This document shows positions 35,518 through 44,273 of a DNA stretch of 64,000 nucleotides, in pieces; the first letter of the stretch is position 1, and the number at the start of each line of letters is the position of its first letter. The translations under genes were made by a program, and so were the position numbers. Origin of the DNA: Aliivibrio finisterrensis_A. GTDB taxonomy: Bacteria > Pseudomonadota > Gammaproteobacteria > Enterobacterales > Vibrionaceae. Below the pieces are notes generated by a model, which saw nothing but the letters and a program-made list of their open reading frames with translations, was not told the DNA's origin and searched no databases. The stretch lies in assembly GCF_004167675.1 (NCBI RefSeq), contig NZ_SEZQ01000016.1, one strand, 5' to 3'.

Positions 35518-37614
35518 ATGCAAAAATCAGTAATGACAGCTCGTATAGTCCTTTTTGTGCTATTCACGATGCTGTGCAGCGTATTTATATCCGTTGCTCA
35601 AGCAGAAACCCCTAATACTGGGTGGCTTAAAACCCCAAATCATACCCCGATTGAAACGCGTTTTGTTCTTACCGGGCAAATCAATAAAGTTGATCAAACC
35701 GTTGCCGGATTCTTAGAGGTTCGTCTTGCCGGTGATTGGAAAACCTATTGGAGAAGTCCTGGAGAAGGGGGAATTGCCCCGAGCATGACGTGGGAAGATT
35801 CTCAAAATATTCGCAGTATCGATTGGTATTGGCCGTATCCGAAACGCTTCGATCTACTTGGTATTGAAACCTTAGGCTATAAGGGAAGTGTGATTTTTCC
35901 TATGACACTTCATATTGATGATCTCAATAAGCCAGTTACCTTTAAGGCTGATCTCACCTTGTCATCTTGCACCACTATTTGTGTACTGACTGACTACCCA
36001 TTTGAACTTACGTTCACTCCTGCTGATTTAACGCTTTCTAAAGAAGCGATGCACGTTTATGCCCAAGGGCTAAGTCAGGTTCCAAAGGAATCGGCATTGA
36101 TCAGTGATGTAAAAGCGGTGTGGGATGCCACAAAAATGCAGCTTCAGGTGACTGCAAGCAAAAAAATGGGGTGGATAACGCCTGATGTTTTGGTAGATGG
36201 TCCGTCAGATGAAATGCAAGACGCTAATTTTTCTCGTCCAAAGATCGATGTAGATGGTAACCATATCACCGCAACATTTGATGTCAGCAGTTGGATGGGA
36301 ACGCCGGATTTAACTGGTGAAAATATCAGTGTTACTTTAAAAGATAAGGAATTCATTGCTGAACAACCTGCAAGTATTGCTGATGGAATAATCACAAGCA
36401 GTAATGGATTCCAATCCATCGTAAAAATGATTCTATTTGCTTTATTTGGAGGTTTACTTTTAAACGTAATGCCTTGTGTTTTCCCTGTGTTGGGAATGAA
36501 GTTAAGCAGTGTTATTTCAGCTCAAGGTCTTGAGAAAAAACAGATTAAATTGCAGTTTTTAGCCTCTGCAAGTGGGATTGTTTTTTCGTTTTGGCTTTTG
36601 GCTTCGTTCTTAGTCGTGCTTAAGTTATCAGGCAGTGCAATTGGATGGGGCATTCAATTTCAGAGTGCGTGGTTTATTGGCATTATGACGTTAATTACAG
36701 TGCTATTTGGTGCCAATATGCTGAGCTTGTTTGAAATCCGATTATCCTCAAACACCAACACTTGGATAGCATCAAAAGGGAATAACTCTTATTTTGGGCA
36801 CTTTATTCAAGGGATGTTTGCCACCTTACTTTCTACTCCTTGCTCTGCACCTTTCTTAGGTACTGCGGTTGCTTTTGCTTTAGCAACAAATATTCCAACC
36901 ATGTATGGCATATTTACAGCGTTAGCACTTGGTATGGCATCTCCGTGGATATTGGTTGCTCTCTTCCCATCCATTGCTCTTTCGTTACCAAAACCCGGCC
37001 CATGGATGAGTAAAGTGAAGTATCTCTTTGGTGCAATGATGCTTATTACTAGCATTTGGTTGCTGAATTTACTTTCTAATCATCTACCAGAGCTTTGGAT
37101 TTATGCCATTGCAGTAATTGCGGGTGGTGTGATCTTGCTGCGAACCGTTCAAGTTCATAGTAAGAAAGCGGCGGGATGGTTGAGTATTGTGTTTGCTATC
37201 ACATTTGGTTTTGGCACCGTAATAGACAGCATGACTTCAACGGATCTATTGCCTGAAGAGCCTAAATGGGTTCCGTTATCGAGTGAATCTATTCAGCAAT
37301 ATGTAGATGAAGGAAAAGTGGTCTTTGTTGATGTTACCGCTGATTGGTGTGTGACCTGTAAGGCAAACAAAATCGGTGTGTTGCTTCAAGAGCCAGTTTA
37401 TAGCGAGTTAAACAGTGCCAATGTTGTACCTATGCAGGGAGACTGGACGGTTCCGAGTGAAAAAATCACTTCTTACCTACAAGAGCATGGACGATTTGGT
37501 GTGCCATTTAATGTGGTTTATGGCCCTGGTGCGCCAAACGGCATCGAACTCCCGGTTATTTTGAGTGAAAAAGTCGTTATGGATGCGATTAAAAAATCGG
37601 GAAATAAACCGTAA
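35518..37614 (+). CDS. scsB: ScsB, DsbD-like thiol reductase
   Basis: 698 residues from the ATG at 35518, which has AAAGGA 8 nt upstream; a longer frame from 35470 lacks such support. Signal peptide to SVAQA-ET, then an N-terminal periplasmic domain (DWKTYWRSPGEGG, Cys pair in LSSCTTICVL), a membrane domain with conserved Cys (VMPCVFPVLGMK and LLSTPCSAPFLGTA) and a C-terminal thioredoxin domain with WCVTCK. It moves electrons from cytoplasmic thioredoxin to periplasmic partners, here ScsC and ScsD. First of three tightly linked thiol genes; the operon gives copper or peroxide tolerance in other bacteria. Confidence 0.85.
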   Translation: MQKSVMTARIVLFVLFTMLCSVFISVAQAETPNTGWLKTPNHTPIETRFVLTGQINKVDQTVAGFLEVRLAGDWKTYWRSPGEGGIAPSMTWEDSQNIRSIDWYWPYPKRFDLLGIETLGYKGSVIFPMTLHIDDLNKPVTFKADLTLSSCTTICVLTDYPFELTFTPADLTLSKEAMHVYAQGLSQVPKESALISDVKAVWDATKMQLQVTASKKMGWITPDVLVDGPSDEMQDANFSRPKIDVDGNHITATFDVSSWMGTPDLTGENISVTLKDKEFIAEQPASIADGIITSSNGFQSIVKMILFALFGGLLLNVMPCVFPVLGMKLSSVISAQGLEKKQIKLQFLASASGIVFSFWLLASFLVVLKLSGSAIGWGIQFQSAWFIGIMTLITVLFGANMLSLFEIRLSSNTNTWIASKGNNSYFGHFIQGMFATLLSTPCSAPFLGTAVAFALATNIPTMYGIFTALALGMASPWILVALFPSIALSLPKPGPWMSKVKYLFGAMMLITSIWLLNLLSNHLPELWIYAIAVIAGGVILLRTVQVHSKKAAGWLSIVFAITFGFGTVIDSMTSTDLLPEEPKWVPLSSESIQQYVDEGKVVFVDVTADWCVTCKANKIGVLLQEPVYSELNSANVVPMQGDWTVPSEKITSYLQEHGRFGVPFNVVYGPGAPNGIELPVILSEKVVMDAIKKSGNKP

Positions 37615-38117
37615 TGGGAAAAAGACAAAAAATGAAGCGATGGGGTAAAGAGACACTGATTTACCTTTTTATTATCATTATTTTTAGTTTTGCGGTTGAT
37701 GCGTGGAGAACTAAAGATATGCCTGTGAATGCTGCGCCTGCTCTTGCTGGAATAAGCACAACAGGTGAAGCGATTGATGTTATTGCCATGAGCCAAGAAA
37801 AGCCTGTGGTGGTGTATTTTTGGGCGACGTGGTGTGCAGCGTGTCGATTCGTGACACCAACCATTAATTGGTTCAGCGATGCTTATCAAGTTGTTGGCGT
37901 GAGTACGAGTTCTGGAGAGGACAGAAGAGTCTCTGGTTATATGACATCTCACGATTTCACCTTTAAAAATATGAATGATACGCGTGGCGATATTTCAAGG
38001 GCATGGAGCATTCAAGTGACCCCAACCATCGTCATTATTGATAAAGGCGAGATAAAAAACATTACCACAGGAATAACAACTCCGATGGGATTACTTGCTC
38101 GCTTATGGCTTATCTAA
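37614..38117 (+). CDS. scsD: ScsD, membrane-anchored TlpA-like thioredoxin
   Basis: 167 residues. A single N-terminal membrane anchor (IYLFIIIIFSFAVDAW) is followed by a periplasmic thioredoxin fold with active site WATWCAACRF and the cis-Pro loop IQVTPTIVII. The start codon overlaps the scsB stop by one base (TAATG). ScsD-type proteins reduce periplasmic thiols using electrons from ScsB. An alternative start at 37632 (MKRWGKE) would shorten it by 6 residues. Confidence 0.82.
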   Translation: MGKRQKMKRWGKETLIYLFIIIIFSFAVDAWRTKDMPVNAAPALAGISTTGEAIDVIAMSQEKPVVVYFWATWCAACRFVTPTINWFSDAYQVVGVSTSSGEDRRVSGYMTSHDFTFKNMNDTRGDISRAWSIQVTPTIVIIDKGEIKNITTGITTPMGLLARLWLI

Positions 38118-38140
38118 ACGAATAAATTTGGACAATAAAA

Positions 38141-38869
38141 ATGAAATTTAAAACGAAATTAATCACAACACTGGTAATGGCATGCTTATTTTCTCCTCTT
38201 GCTTCTGCAATGACTCAATCGGAGAAAGTGGAAGATATTAATAAAATGCTTGAAGGAAACCCTGCGATTATTGATAGCCTTCATGAAAGTTTAGCTATGT
38301 ATATTGTTCAACAGAGTAAATATGAGCAGACATTGGCAGATAATCATGACTATATGTATCACAACCTAAATCATCCGTGGTTTGGTGCAGAAAATCCTAA
38401 ATTAACCATTGTTGTATTAACGGATTTTAGCTGCCCTTGGTGTAAAAAACTTGATCCAGTGTTAATGCAATTACTAGAAGAGCACCCTGATGATCTTAAA
38501 GTGATAAATATTTATGTACCGCTTAAAGAAGGTTCAAATCCTGCTAACTCTGCCACCTTTGCATTAAGAGTATGGAAAGAAAGCCCTGAGAAATTTAATA
38601 AGATCAGTGAGACGCTATTAAGTAAACCGGGAGTTCATAACTCGCGCTCTATCATGAAGGTAGCGAAGGCGAATGACGCTGAAAAGTACGTATCAACAGT
38701 TCAAGAAACACAAGATATGGTGGCGAAGAACTACCAATTATTTACGGATTTAGGTGTGCGAGGAACGCCAGCTATGTTGATCGATGGTCAACTTCTTCCG
38801 GGGTATTTACCTTATGAAAAATTAGCACCTATGGTTGAAGCTAAAATCGCAGAAAAATCGGGTAAGTAA
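38141..38869 (+). CDS. scsC: ScsC, DsbA/DsbG-like periplasmic thiol protein
   Basis: 242 residues with a signal peptide (cleavage near ASA-MTQ). A short N-terminal helical segment, used for oligomerisation in ScsC, precedes the thioredoxin domain with active site SCPWCKK and cis-Pro loop VRGTPAMLIDG. ScsC shields or isomerises periplasmic thiols and binds copper in Salmonella. It is the third thiol gene of the operon; gene order here is B-D-C rather than B-C-D. Confidence 0.82.
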   Translation: MKFKTKLITTLVMACLFSPLASAMTQSEKVEDINKMLEGNPAIIDSLHESLAMYIVQQSKYEQTLADNHDYMYHNLNHPWFGAENPKLTIVVLTDFSCPWCKKLDPVLMQLLEEHPDDLKVINIYVPLKEGSNPANSATFALRVWKESPEKFNKISETLLSKPGVHNSRSIMKVAKANDAEKYVSTVQETQDMVAKNYQLFTDLGVRGTPAMLIDGQLLPGYLPYEKLAPMVEAKIAEKSGK

Positions 38870-38912
38870 TGTCACTCACAGCTTAATCGAGTTAAACATG
38901 ATTCAATAAAAC

Positions 38913-38946
38913 AAAAACGCCGCCAAGGTTAATTGGCGGCGTTTTT
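38913..38946. terminator. scs/gor bidirectional terminator
   Basis: AAAAACGCCGCCAA/TTGGCGGCGTTTTT, 14-bp stem with a 6-nt loop, between convergent scsC and gor. Confidence 0.85.
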
Positions 38947-38972
38947 TTATTGCTAAAACAGTCTGAAATAGA

Positions 38973-40328
38973 CTATCGCATCGTTACAAATTCTTCAGAA
39001 CCTGTAGGGTGAATAGCCACAACGGCATCGAAATCTGCCTTCGTTGCGCCCATCTTCATTGCAACTGCAAAACCTTGGATCATTTCATCAACCGTGAAAC
39101 CGATACCGTGTAGGCCAACAACTTTTTCATCTTCGCCCGCACATACTAGTTTCATCTTACAAGGTTGACGGTGCTTAGTTACCGCTGTGTACATTGCAGT
39201 AAAGCCTGATGTGTACACTTTTACGTTGTCTTTGCCATATTGTTCGTCAGCTTCTTGTTCAGTAAGGCCAATCGTGCCAATCGGTGGGTGGCTAAATACA
39301 ACAGTAGGAACTAATGAATAGTCCATTTTTGCGTTTGTTTGACCGTTGAATAGACGCTCAGACAGTAAACGCCCCGCTTTAACTGCGATAGGTGTTAGCT
39401 CAATGCCGCCTTCCATGATGTCACCTACGCAGTAGATGCCTTTCACGTTAGTCTCTTGGTATTCATCAACCTTGATGTAACCGCGATCGTTAGTAGCCAC
39501 GCCTGTTTTTTCTAGGTTGATAGCATCAGTTGCTGGGTGGCGACCGATAGCCCAAATTAGGGTATCAACGTTTTGTGTTTCACCGTTTTCTAGGTGAAGC
39601 GTTAGGCTGCCATCCGCTTCTTTAACCACTTCTTTTGGTACCGAGTGAGTATGAAGTGTTGGGCCTTCCGTGTTCATTACTTCAACTAACGTATCGATGA
39701 TCATTGGATCAAAACTACGAAGAGGAGATTCTTTACGGCAGAAAAGGTGAGTTTCAGTGCCTAGAGAGTGAAGAACGCCTGCGATTTCAACTGCGATGTA
39801 ACCTGCACCAATAACAGCAACACGTTTTGGTTGCTCCATCAGTTCAAAGAAACCGTTTGAATCGATACCGTGCTCAGCACCTGGAATATTTGGAATTGAT
39901 GGACGGCCGCCAACAGCAATAAGGATATGATCCGCTGTGTAGTGTTCGCCATTAACTTCAACAGTGTTTGCATCAACAAACTTTGCAAAGCCTTTAATTA
40001 CATTGATTTTATTGTTACCAAGAACGCGATCGTAAGATTCATGAATACGACCAATGTACGCTTGGCGGCTTTCAATCATTTTGCCCCAGTTGAATTTTTT
40101 TAGTTCAACATCAAAGCCGTAGTCTTCAGCGTATAAGTTAATCGCTTCAGCAACTTGCGCGCCGTGCCACATTACTTTTTTAGGAACACAACCTACGTTT
40201 ACACACGTACCGCCAAGATCTTGCGCTTCGATAAGAGCGACTTTTGCGCCGTGCATAGCTGCACGGTTTGCTGATGCAATACCGCCAGAACCACCGCCGA
40301 TACAGATATAATCAAAATGCGTAGCCAT
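38973..40328 (-). CDS. gorA: Glutathione-disulfide reductase
   Basis: 451 residues, the usual length. FAD-binding GGGSGGIASANRAA is at about 11–25, the redox-active disulfide in GGTCVNVGCVPKK at about 39–51, an NADPH-binding GxGYIAVE motif near 170, and the C-terminal catalytic His in AIHPTGSEE. It keeps glutathione reduced using NADPH. It is convergent with the scs thiol operon, a thematic neighbour that is separately transcribed. The ribosome-binding site GGAGAG fits the ATG. Confidence 0.96.
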   Translation of the reverse strand: MATHFDYICIGGGSGGIASANRAAMHGAKVALIEAQDLGGTCVNVGCVPKKVMWHGAQVAEAINLYAEDYGFDVELKKFNWGKMIESRQAYIGRIHESYDRVLGNNKINVIKGFAKFVDANTVEVNGEHYTADHILIAVGGRPSIPNIPGAEHGIDSNGFFELMEQPKRVAVIGAGYIAVEIAGVLHSLGTETHLFCRKESPLRSFDPMIIDTLVEVMNTEGPTLHTHSVPKEVVKEADGSLTLHLENGETQNVDTLIWAIGRHPATDAINLEKTGVATNDRGYIKVDEYQETNVKGIYCVGDIMEGGIELTPIAVKAGRLLSERLFNGQTNAKMDYSLVPTVVFSHPPIGTIGLTEQEADEQYGKDNVKVYTSGFTAMYTAVTKHRQPCKMKLVCAGEDEKVVGLHGIGFTVDEMIQGFAVAMKMGATKADFDAVVAIHPTGSEEFVTMR

Positions 40329-40410
40329 TACTTTCTCTCCAATAAATTTTTAATTCTTTTTTACATACTATGTATGAAATGCGACCAAATTTTTCTTTTT
40401 CAAGGTCTAC

Positions 40411-40517
40411 TAGGTTTCAGGTCGCTTCGCTTGCAGGTTTCAGGAAAGAGATAAAACTGAGCAATGCTATCTGCTTTTCCTGAATCCTTTGAGGGAGCTT
40501 GCGACCGGCCTGAACCC
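40411..40517. repeat. Palindromic intergenic element between rlmJ and gor
   Basis: A nested imperfect inverted repeat. GGTTTCAGG and AGGTTTCAGGAAA on the left face TTTTCCTGAATCCT and CCTGAACC on the right, with CGCTTGC/GCTTGCG between and an inner AGATA/TATCT. It follows the rlmJ stop and fills most of the gap. REP-like; no coding. Confidence 0.6.
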
Positions 40518-40525
40518 TTATTTTT

Positions 40526-41365
40526 TTATTCTGGAACAATCCACTCGACTTTAAAGTGACCTGTTGCTGGTGCAATCGCTTCTTTCAAGAAAGGCAAAAT
40601 TTCTTTCATTTGGCTTTCTAATTTCCACGGTGGGTTAATCACGATCATGCCAGATGCTGTCATACCACGCTCGTTAGTATCCGCAGAAACCCCCAACTCA
40701 ATTTGTAGAATATTACGGATGTCTAATTTTTTAAGGCCCTTAATCATATCGTCGATGTCATGACGGTTAACGACTGGATACCAAATCGCGTAAATGCCTG
40801 TTGCCCAACGTTTGTGGCTTTGGCCAATAGCGTTAACTACATCGTAATATTCTTTTGCAAGCTCATAAGGTGGGTCGATTAAGACTAATCCTCTGCGCTC
40901 TTTTGGTGGAAGGCTTGCTTTTAGTCGCGCAAAACCGTCTTCTTTATAAATAGACACTTGGCGATCACGATGAAACTCTTGCTCAAGAAGAGGGTGATCG
41001 GCAGGGTGAAGCTCGGTTAATACCATGCGATCTTGACGACGCAGGTGAGCACGACCAACACGAGGTGAACCTGGGTAGTAACGCAGTTCTTCACCGTCGT
41101 TTAATTCAGTGATGGCATTTAGGTAACTTGTGATTTCTTCTGGAAGGTCAGTTTGCTCCCAAATGCGTGCGATACCTTGCTTGTATTCGCCTGTTTTTTC
41201 AGACCATTCATGCGTTAAATCGTAACGACCAACCCCTGAGTGGGTGTCGTGATAAACAAATGGCTTATCTTTTTGCGTTAATGAATCAAGGATAAGGCTT
41301 TGAACAATGTGCTTAACCACATCGGCATGATTGCCTGCATGAAAACTGTGACGATAACTTAGCAT
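40526..41365 (-). CDS. rlmJ: 23S rRNA (adenine2030-N6)-methyltransferase RlmJ
   Basis: 279 residues (E. coli RlmJ 280). It begins MLSYRHSFHAGNHADVVKH as in the family; the SAM-dependent N6-adenine methyltransferase signature is LIDPPYE, a variant of D/NPPY, at about residue 162. It methylates A2030 of 23S rRNA. Single gene, divergent from prlC as expected in vibrios. Confidence 0.94.
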   Translation of the reverse strand: MLSYRHSFHAGNHADVVKHIVQSLILDSLTQKDKPFVYHDTHSGVGRYDLTHEWSEKTGEYKQGIARIWEQTDLPEEITSYLNAITELNDGEELRYYPGSPRVGRAHLRRQDRMVLTELHPADHPLLEQEFHRDRQVSIYKEDGFARLKASLPPKERRGLVLIDPPYELAKEYYDVVNAIGQSHKRWATGIYAIWYPVVNRHDIDDMIKGLKKLDIRNILQIELGVSADTNERGMTASGMIVINPPWKLESQMKEILPFLKEAIAPATGHFKVEWIVPE

Positions 41366-41517
41366 GGATGAACTCTCACTATTGGAATCACATGATTATA
41401 CCCAAGTTTATCGCTCAATGTGTGTACTCTTGTACCAGCCATTGAAATTTTATCCATTAAGCACCATCTTTAAGGGATAAGCCGATCCTAAAAACGAAAA
41501 ATAGAAAAGGAATGAAT

Positions 41518-43560
41518 ATGTCTAACCCGTTACTTACCTTTACTGATTTACCGCTGTTTTCTCAAATTAAGCCTGAACACATTCAGCCTGCAGTAGAGCA
41601 AGCTATTGCTGATTGTCGCGCTAAAGTGGAAGAAGTATTAGCTTCTGATGCAGCCCCTACATGGGACAGCATTATTGTTCCTCTGGCTGAAACCGATGAC
41701 CGTTTAAGTCGTATTTGGTCACCAGTAAGTCATTTGAACTCAGTACAAAACAGTGAAGCACTGCGTGAAGCGTATGAAGCGTGTTTACCTGCGTTATCTG
41801 AGTATGGTACGTGGGTTGGTCAAAACAAAGGACTGTACGAGGCGTATAAATCAATTAAAGAGAGCGAGTCGTTTGCAACCCTGTCTCAAGCTCAGAAAAA
41901 AACAATCGTTGATGAGCTGCGTGATTTTGAACTATCAGGCATTGGTTTACCTGCCGATCAACAAAAGCGCTACGGTGATATCAGCAAGCGTACCTCAGAA
42001 TTAAGCTCAAACTTCAGCAACAACGTGCTTGATGCAACCATGGGCTGGTCAAAACACATTACCGATGAAGCGGAATTATCAGGGTTACCAGAATCAGCAA
42101 TGGCAGCAGCAAAAGCCGCGGCAGAAGCGAAAGAATTAGACGGTTGGTTACTGACATTAGAAATGCCATCGTACATTCCAATCATGACTTATGCTGATAA
42201 TAAACCACTGCGCCGTGAAATTTACGAAGCGTTCGTGACTCGTGCATCGGATCGCGGTCCAAACGCCGGAAAGTGGGATAACAGCGATTTAATTTCTGAA
42301 GAGCTGCAACTTCGTCATGAAGTCTCGCGTCTATTAGGTTTTGCTTCTTACAGTGAAAAGTCACTAGCAACCAAAATGGCGGAAAGCCCAACGCAAGTAC
42401 TTGGCTTCTTAAATGATTTAGCAGCGAAAGCGAAACCACAAGGTGAGCGTGAAGTTGAAGAGTTAAAAGCTTTTGTAAAAGAAGAGTTTGATATCGATGA
42501 GTTAGAACTGTGGGATGTGACTTATTACTCTGAAAAATTAAAACAAAAGCTATACCAAATCTCTGATGAAGAATTGCGCCCTTACTTTCCTGAATCAAAA
42601 GCCGTGTCTGGCCTATTTGAGGTATTAAACCGTGTGTTTGGTATGACGGTAGTTGAGCGTGAAGGTGTTGACGTATGGCATGAGTCAGTACGTTTCTTCG
42701 ATATCTTTGATTCTACTAATACCTTACGTGGTAGTTTTTACTTAGATTTATACGCACGTGAGCACAAACGTGGTGGCGCATGGATGGACGAGTGTCGTGT
42801 CCGTCGTATCACTGAAAATGGCGAACTGCAAACGCCAGTGGCGTACCTAACGTGTAACTTCAGTAAGCCTGTTGGTGGTAAACCAGCACTATTTACTCAT
42901 GATGAAGTAGTAACTTTATTCCACGAGTTTGGTCACGGTATTCACCATATGCTAACGCAAATTGATGTGGCGTCAGTGTCTGGTATTAATGGTGTGCCTT
43001 GGGATGCGGTTGAATTGCCAAGTCAGTTCTTAGAAAACTGGTGTTATGAAGAAGAAGCGTTGGCGTTTATTTCTGGTCACTATGAAACGGGTGAGCCACT
43101 ACCAAAAGAGATGCTAGATAAAATGCTTGCGGCGAAAAACTTCCAATCAGCGATGTTTATTTTACGTCAGCTAGAGTTCGGTATGTTCGATTTCACGCTG
43201 CACACAAATTACGATCCTGATTTAGGTGCAAAAGTATTAGAAACACTGGCTGAAGTAAAAGCGAAAGTCGCGGTATTACCAAGTGTTGAGTGGAACCGTT
43301 TCTCTCACAGCTTTAGCCATATTTTTGCAGGTGGTTACGGTGCGGGTTATTACAGCTATCTATGGGCAGAAGTATTATCGGCAGATGCGTTCTCTCGTTT
43401 TGAAGAAGAAGGTATTTTCAATACAGAAACAGGCCAAAGTTTCTTGAATAATATTCTTGAAATGGGTGGCAGTGAAGAGCCAATGGAATTGTTTAAACGC
43501 TTCCGTGGCCGTGAGCCACAAGTGGATGCGATGCTGCGTCATGCAGGGATTGGAGCTTAA
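41518..43560 (+). CDS. prlC: Oligopeptidase A (M3 metallopeptidase)
   Basis: 680 residues from the ATG at 41518, identical in length to E. coli PrlC; the earlier ATG at 41512 is too close to AAAGGA. The zinc site is HEFGHGIHH (HEXXH at about 467–471), with a downstream Glu about 25 residues later in WDAVELPSQFLENW. It degrades short peptides, including cleaved signal peptides, in the cytoplasm. It is divergent from rlmJ and followed by a palindromic element. Confidence 0.95.
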   Translation: MSNPLLTFTDLPLFSQIKPEHIQPAVEQAIADCRAKVEEVLASDAAPTWDSIIVPLAETDDRLSRIWSPVSHLNSVQNSEALREAYEACLPALSEYGTWVGQNKGLYEAYKSIKESESFATLSQAQKKTIVDELRDFELSGIGLPADQQKRYGDISKRTSELSSNFSNNVLDATMGWSKHITDEAELSGLPESAMAAAKAAAEAKELDGWLLTLEMPSYIPIMTYADNKPLRREIYEAFVTRASDRGPNAGKWDNSDLISEELQLRHEVSRLLGFASYSEKSLATKMAESPTQVLGFLNDLAAKAKPQGEREVEELKAFVKEEFDIDELELWDVTYYSEKLKQKLYQISDEELRPYFPESKAVSGLFEVLNRVFGMTVVEREGVDVWHESVRFFDIFDSTNTLRGSFYLDLYAREHKRGGAWMDECRVRRITENGELQTPVAYLTCNFSKPVGGKPALFTHDEVVTLFHEFGHGIHHMLTQIDVASVSGINGVPWDAVELPSQFLENWCYEEEALAFISGHYETGEPLPKEMLDKMLAAKNFQSAMFILRQLEFGMFDFTLHTNYDPDLGAKVLETLAEVKAKVAVLPSVEWNRFSHSFSHIFAGGYGAGYYSYLWAEVLSADAFSRFEEEGIFNTETGQSFLNNILEMGGSEEPMELFKRFRGREPQVDAMLRHAGIGA

Positions 43561-43564
43561 AGGA

Positions 43565-43693
43565 TAAGACGCAGCAAGCTGCTTGAGGGCGGCTTCGCCT
43601 TGAGACGAGCAAAGCTCTGGAGAAGGGCTTTACTCTCAAGGGCGAAGCCCGTCTTTAGAAAATTTATTTTCTTCTTAAGCCGCAGGCGTCTTA
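43565..43693. repeat. Palindromic intergenic element between prlC and cyaY
   Basis: Outer arms TAAGACGC and GCGTCTTA. Inner arms GGGCGGCTTCGCCTTGAG and CTCAAGGGCGAAGCCC (inverted, imperfect) enclose AGCAAAGCTCTGG. It begins 5 bp after prlC and touches the cyaY stop codon. Different in sequence from the rlmJ–gor element. Confidence 0.65.
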
Positions 43694-43694
43694 A

Positions 43695-44009
43695 TTAAGC
43701 CCACTCAATCTCTTCATCTGCGTGCTTCTGACACTCTTCTTTTACCATCTCGATAAACTCCATGCCCGTTTTAGAGCATGTCCATTTCTCATCAGTATAA
43801 GCAAAATGGAAGCCGCCAGATTTTGACGCTAACCAGATCTCGTGCATTGGTTCTTGTTTGTTAATTACGATTTGGCTGCGGTTTTCAAACTCTAGTGTTA
43901 ATACGTTTCCAGTGATAACCGGTTCAATATCAGCACCTGAATCATCGATCATATCTTCGATTAATTGCAGTTTTTCATCGACTAGTTCGTGAAATTCAGT
44001 GTTATTCAT
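43695..44009 (-). CDS. cyaY: Frataxin-like iron protein CyaY
   Basis: 104 residues from the ATG at 44009 (MNNTEFHELVDEKL); a longer frame to 44096 adds a stretch not found in the family. The acidic first helix (LIEDMIDDSGADIEP) binds iron; the conserved sheet is VLTLEFENRSQIVINKQEPMHEIWLASKSGGFHF. It modulates Fe-S cluster assembly with IscS. It is divergent from lptM, as in E. coli. Confidence 0.94.
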   Translation of the reverse strand: MNNTEFHELVDEKLQLIEDMIDDSGADIEPVITGNVLTLEFENRSQIVINKQEPMHEIWLASKSGGFHFAYTDEKWTCSKTGMEFIEMVKEECQKHADEEIEWA

Positions 44010-44090
44010 CTTGTTTATCCTATTGCTTTTCTTGGCTGTGGTGCGATTATAGAGAGCATAACCAGATATTAACACTAATGGTAAAATCTT

Positions 44091-44210
44091 ATGCAAAAAA
44101 GAGTGATGGCGTTAATGCTATTGAGTGCCTTAACACTGGCTGGCTGTGGTCAAACAGGGGCGTTATACATGCCAGCAGATGAAGCACCAAAAACAGAAGT
44201 AGCAGAATAA
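44091..44210 (+). CDS. lptM: LptM (YifL) small lipoprotein
   Basis: 39 residues: MQKRVMALMLLSALTLAG, then Cys and GQTGALYMPADEAP. Lipobox LAGC. LptM helps LptD mature in the outer membrane by stabilising the LPS translocon. Small size, lipobox, the CGQTGxLYxP motif and position between cyaY and lysA/dapF identify it. The upstream ribosome-binding site is weak. Confidence 0.88.
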   Translation: MQKRVMALMLLSALTLAGCGQTGALYMPADEAPKTEVAE

Positions 44211-44273
44211 TTTATTTGTAGTCAGTGTATTTGAATAATCACTGGCTAATAAACACTGAACTAGACAAGGAAG

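Noticed and set aside
43564..43694. Small protein in the prlC–cyaY gap
   Set aside because: The segment is fully explained by nested inverted repeats and has no open frame with a start.
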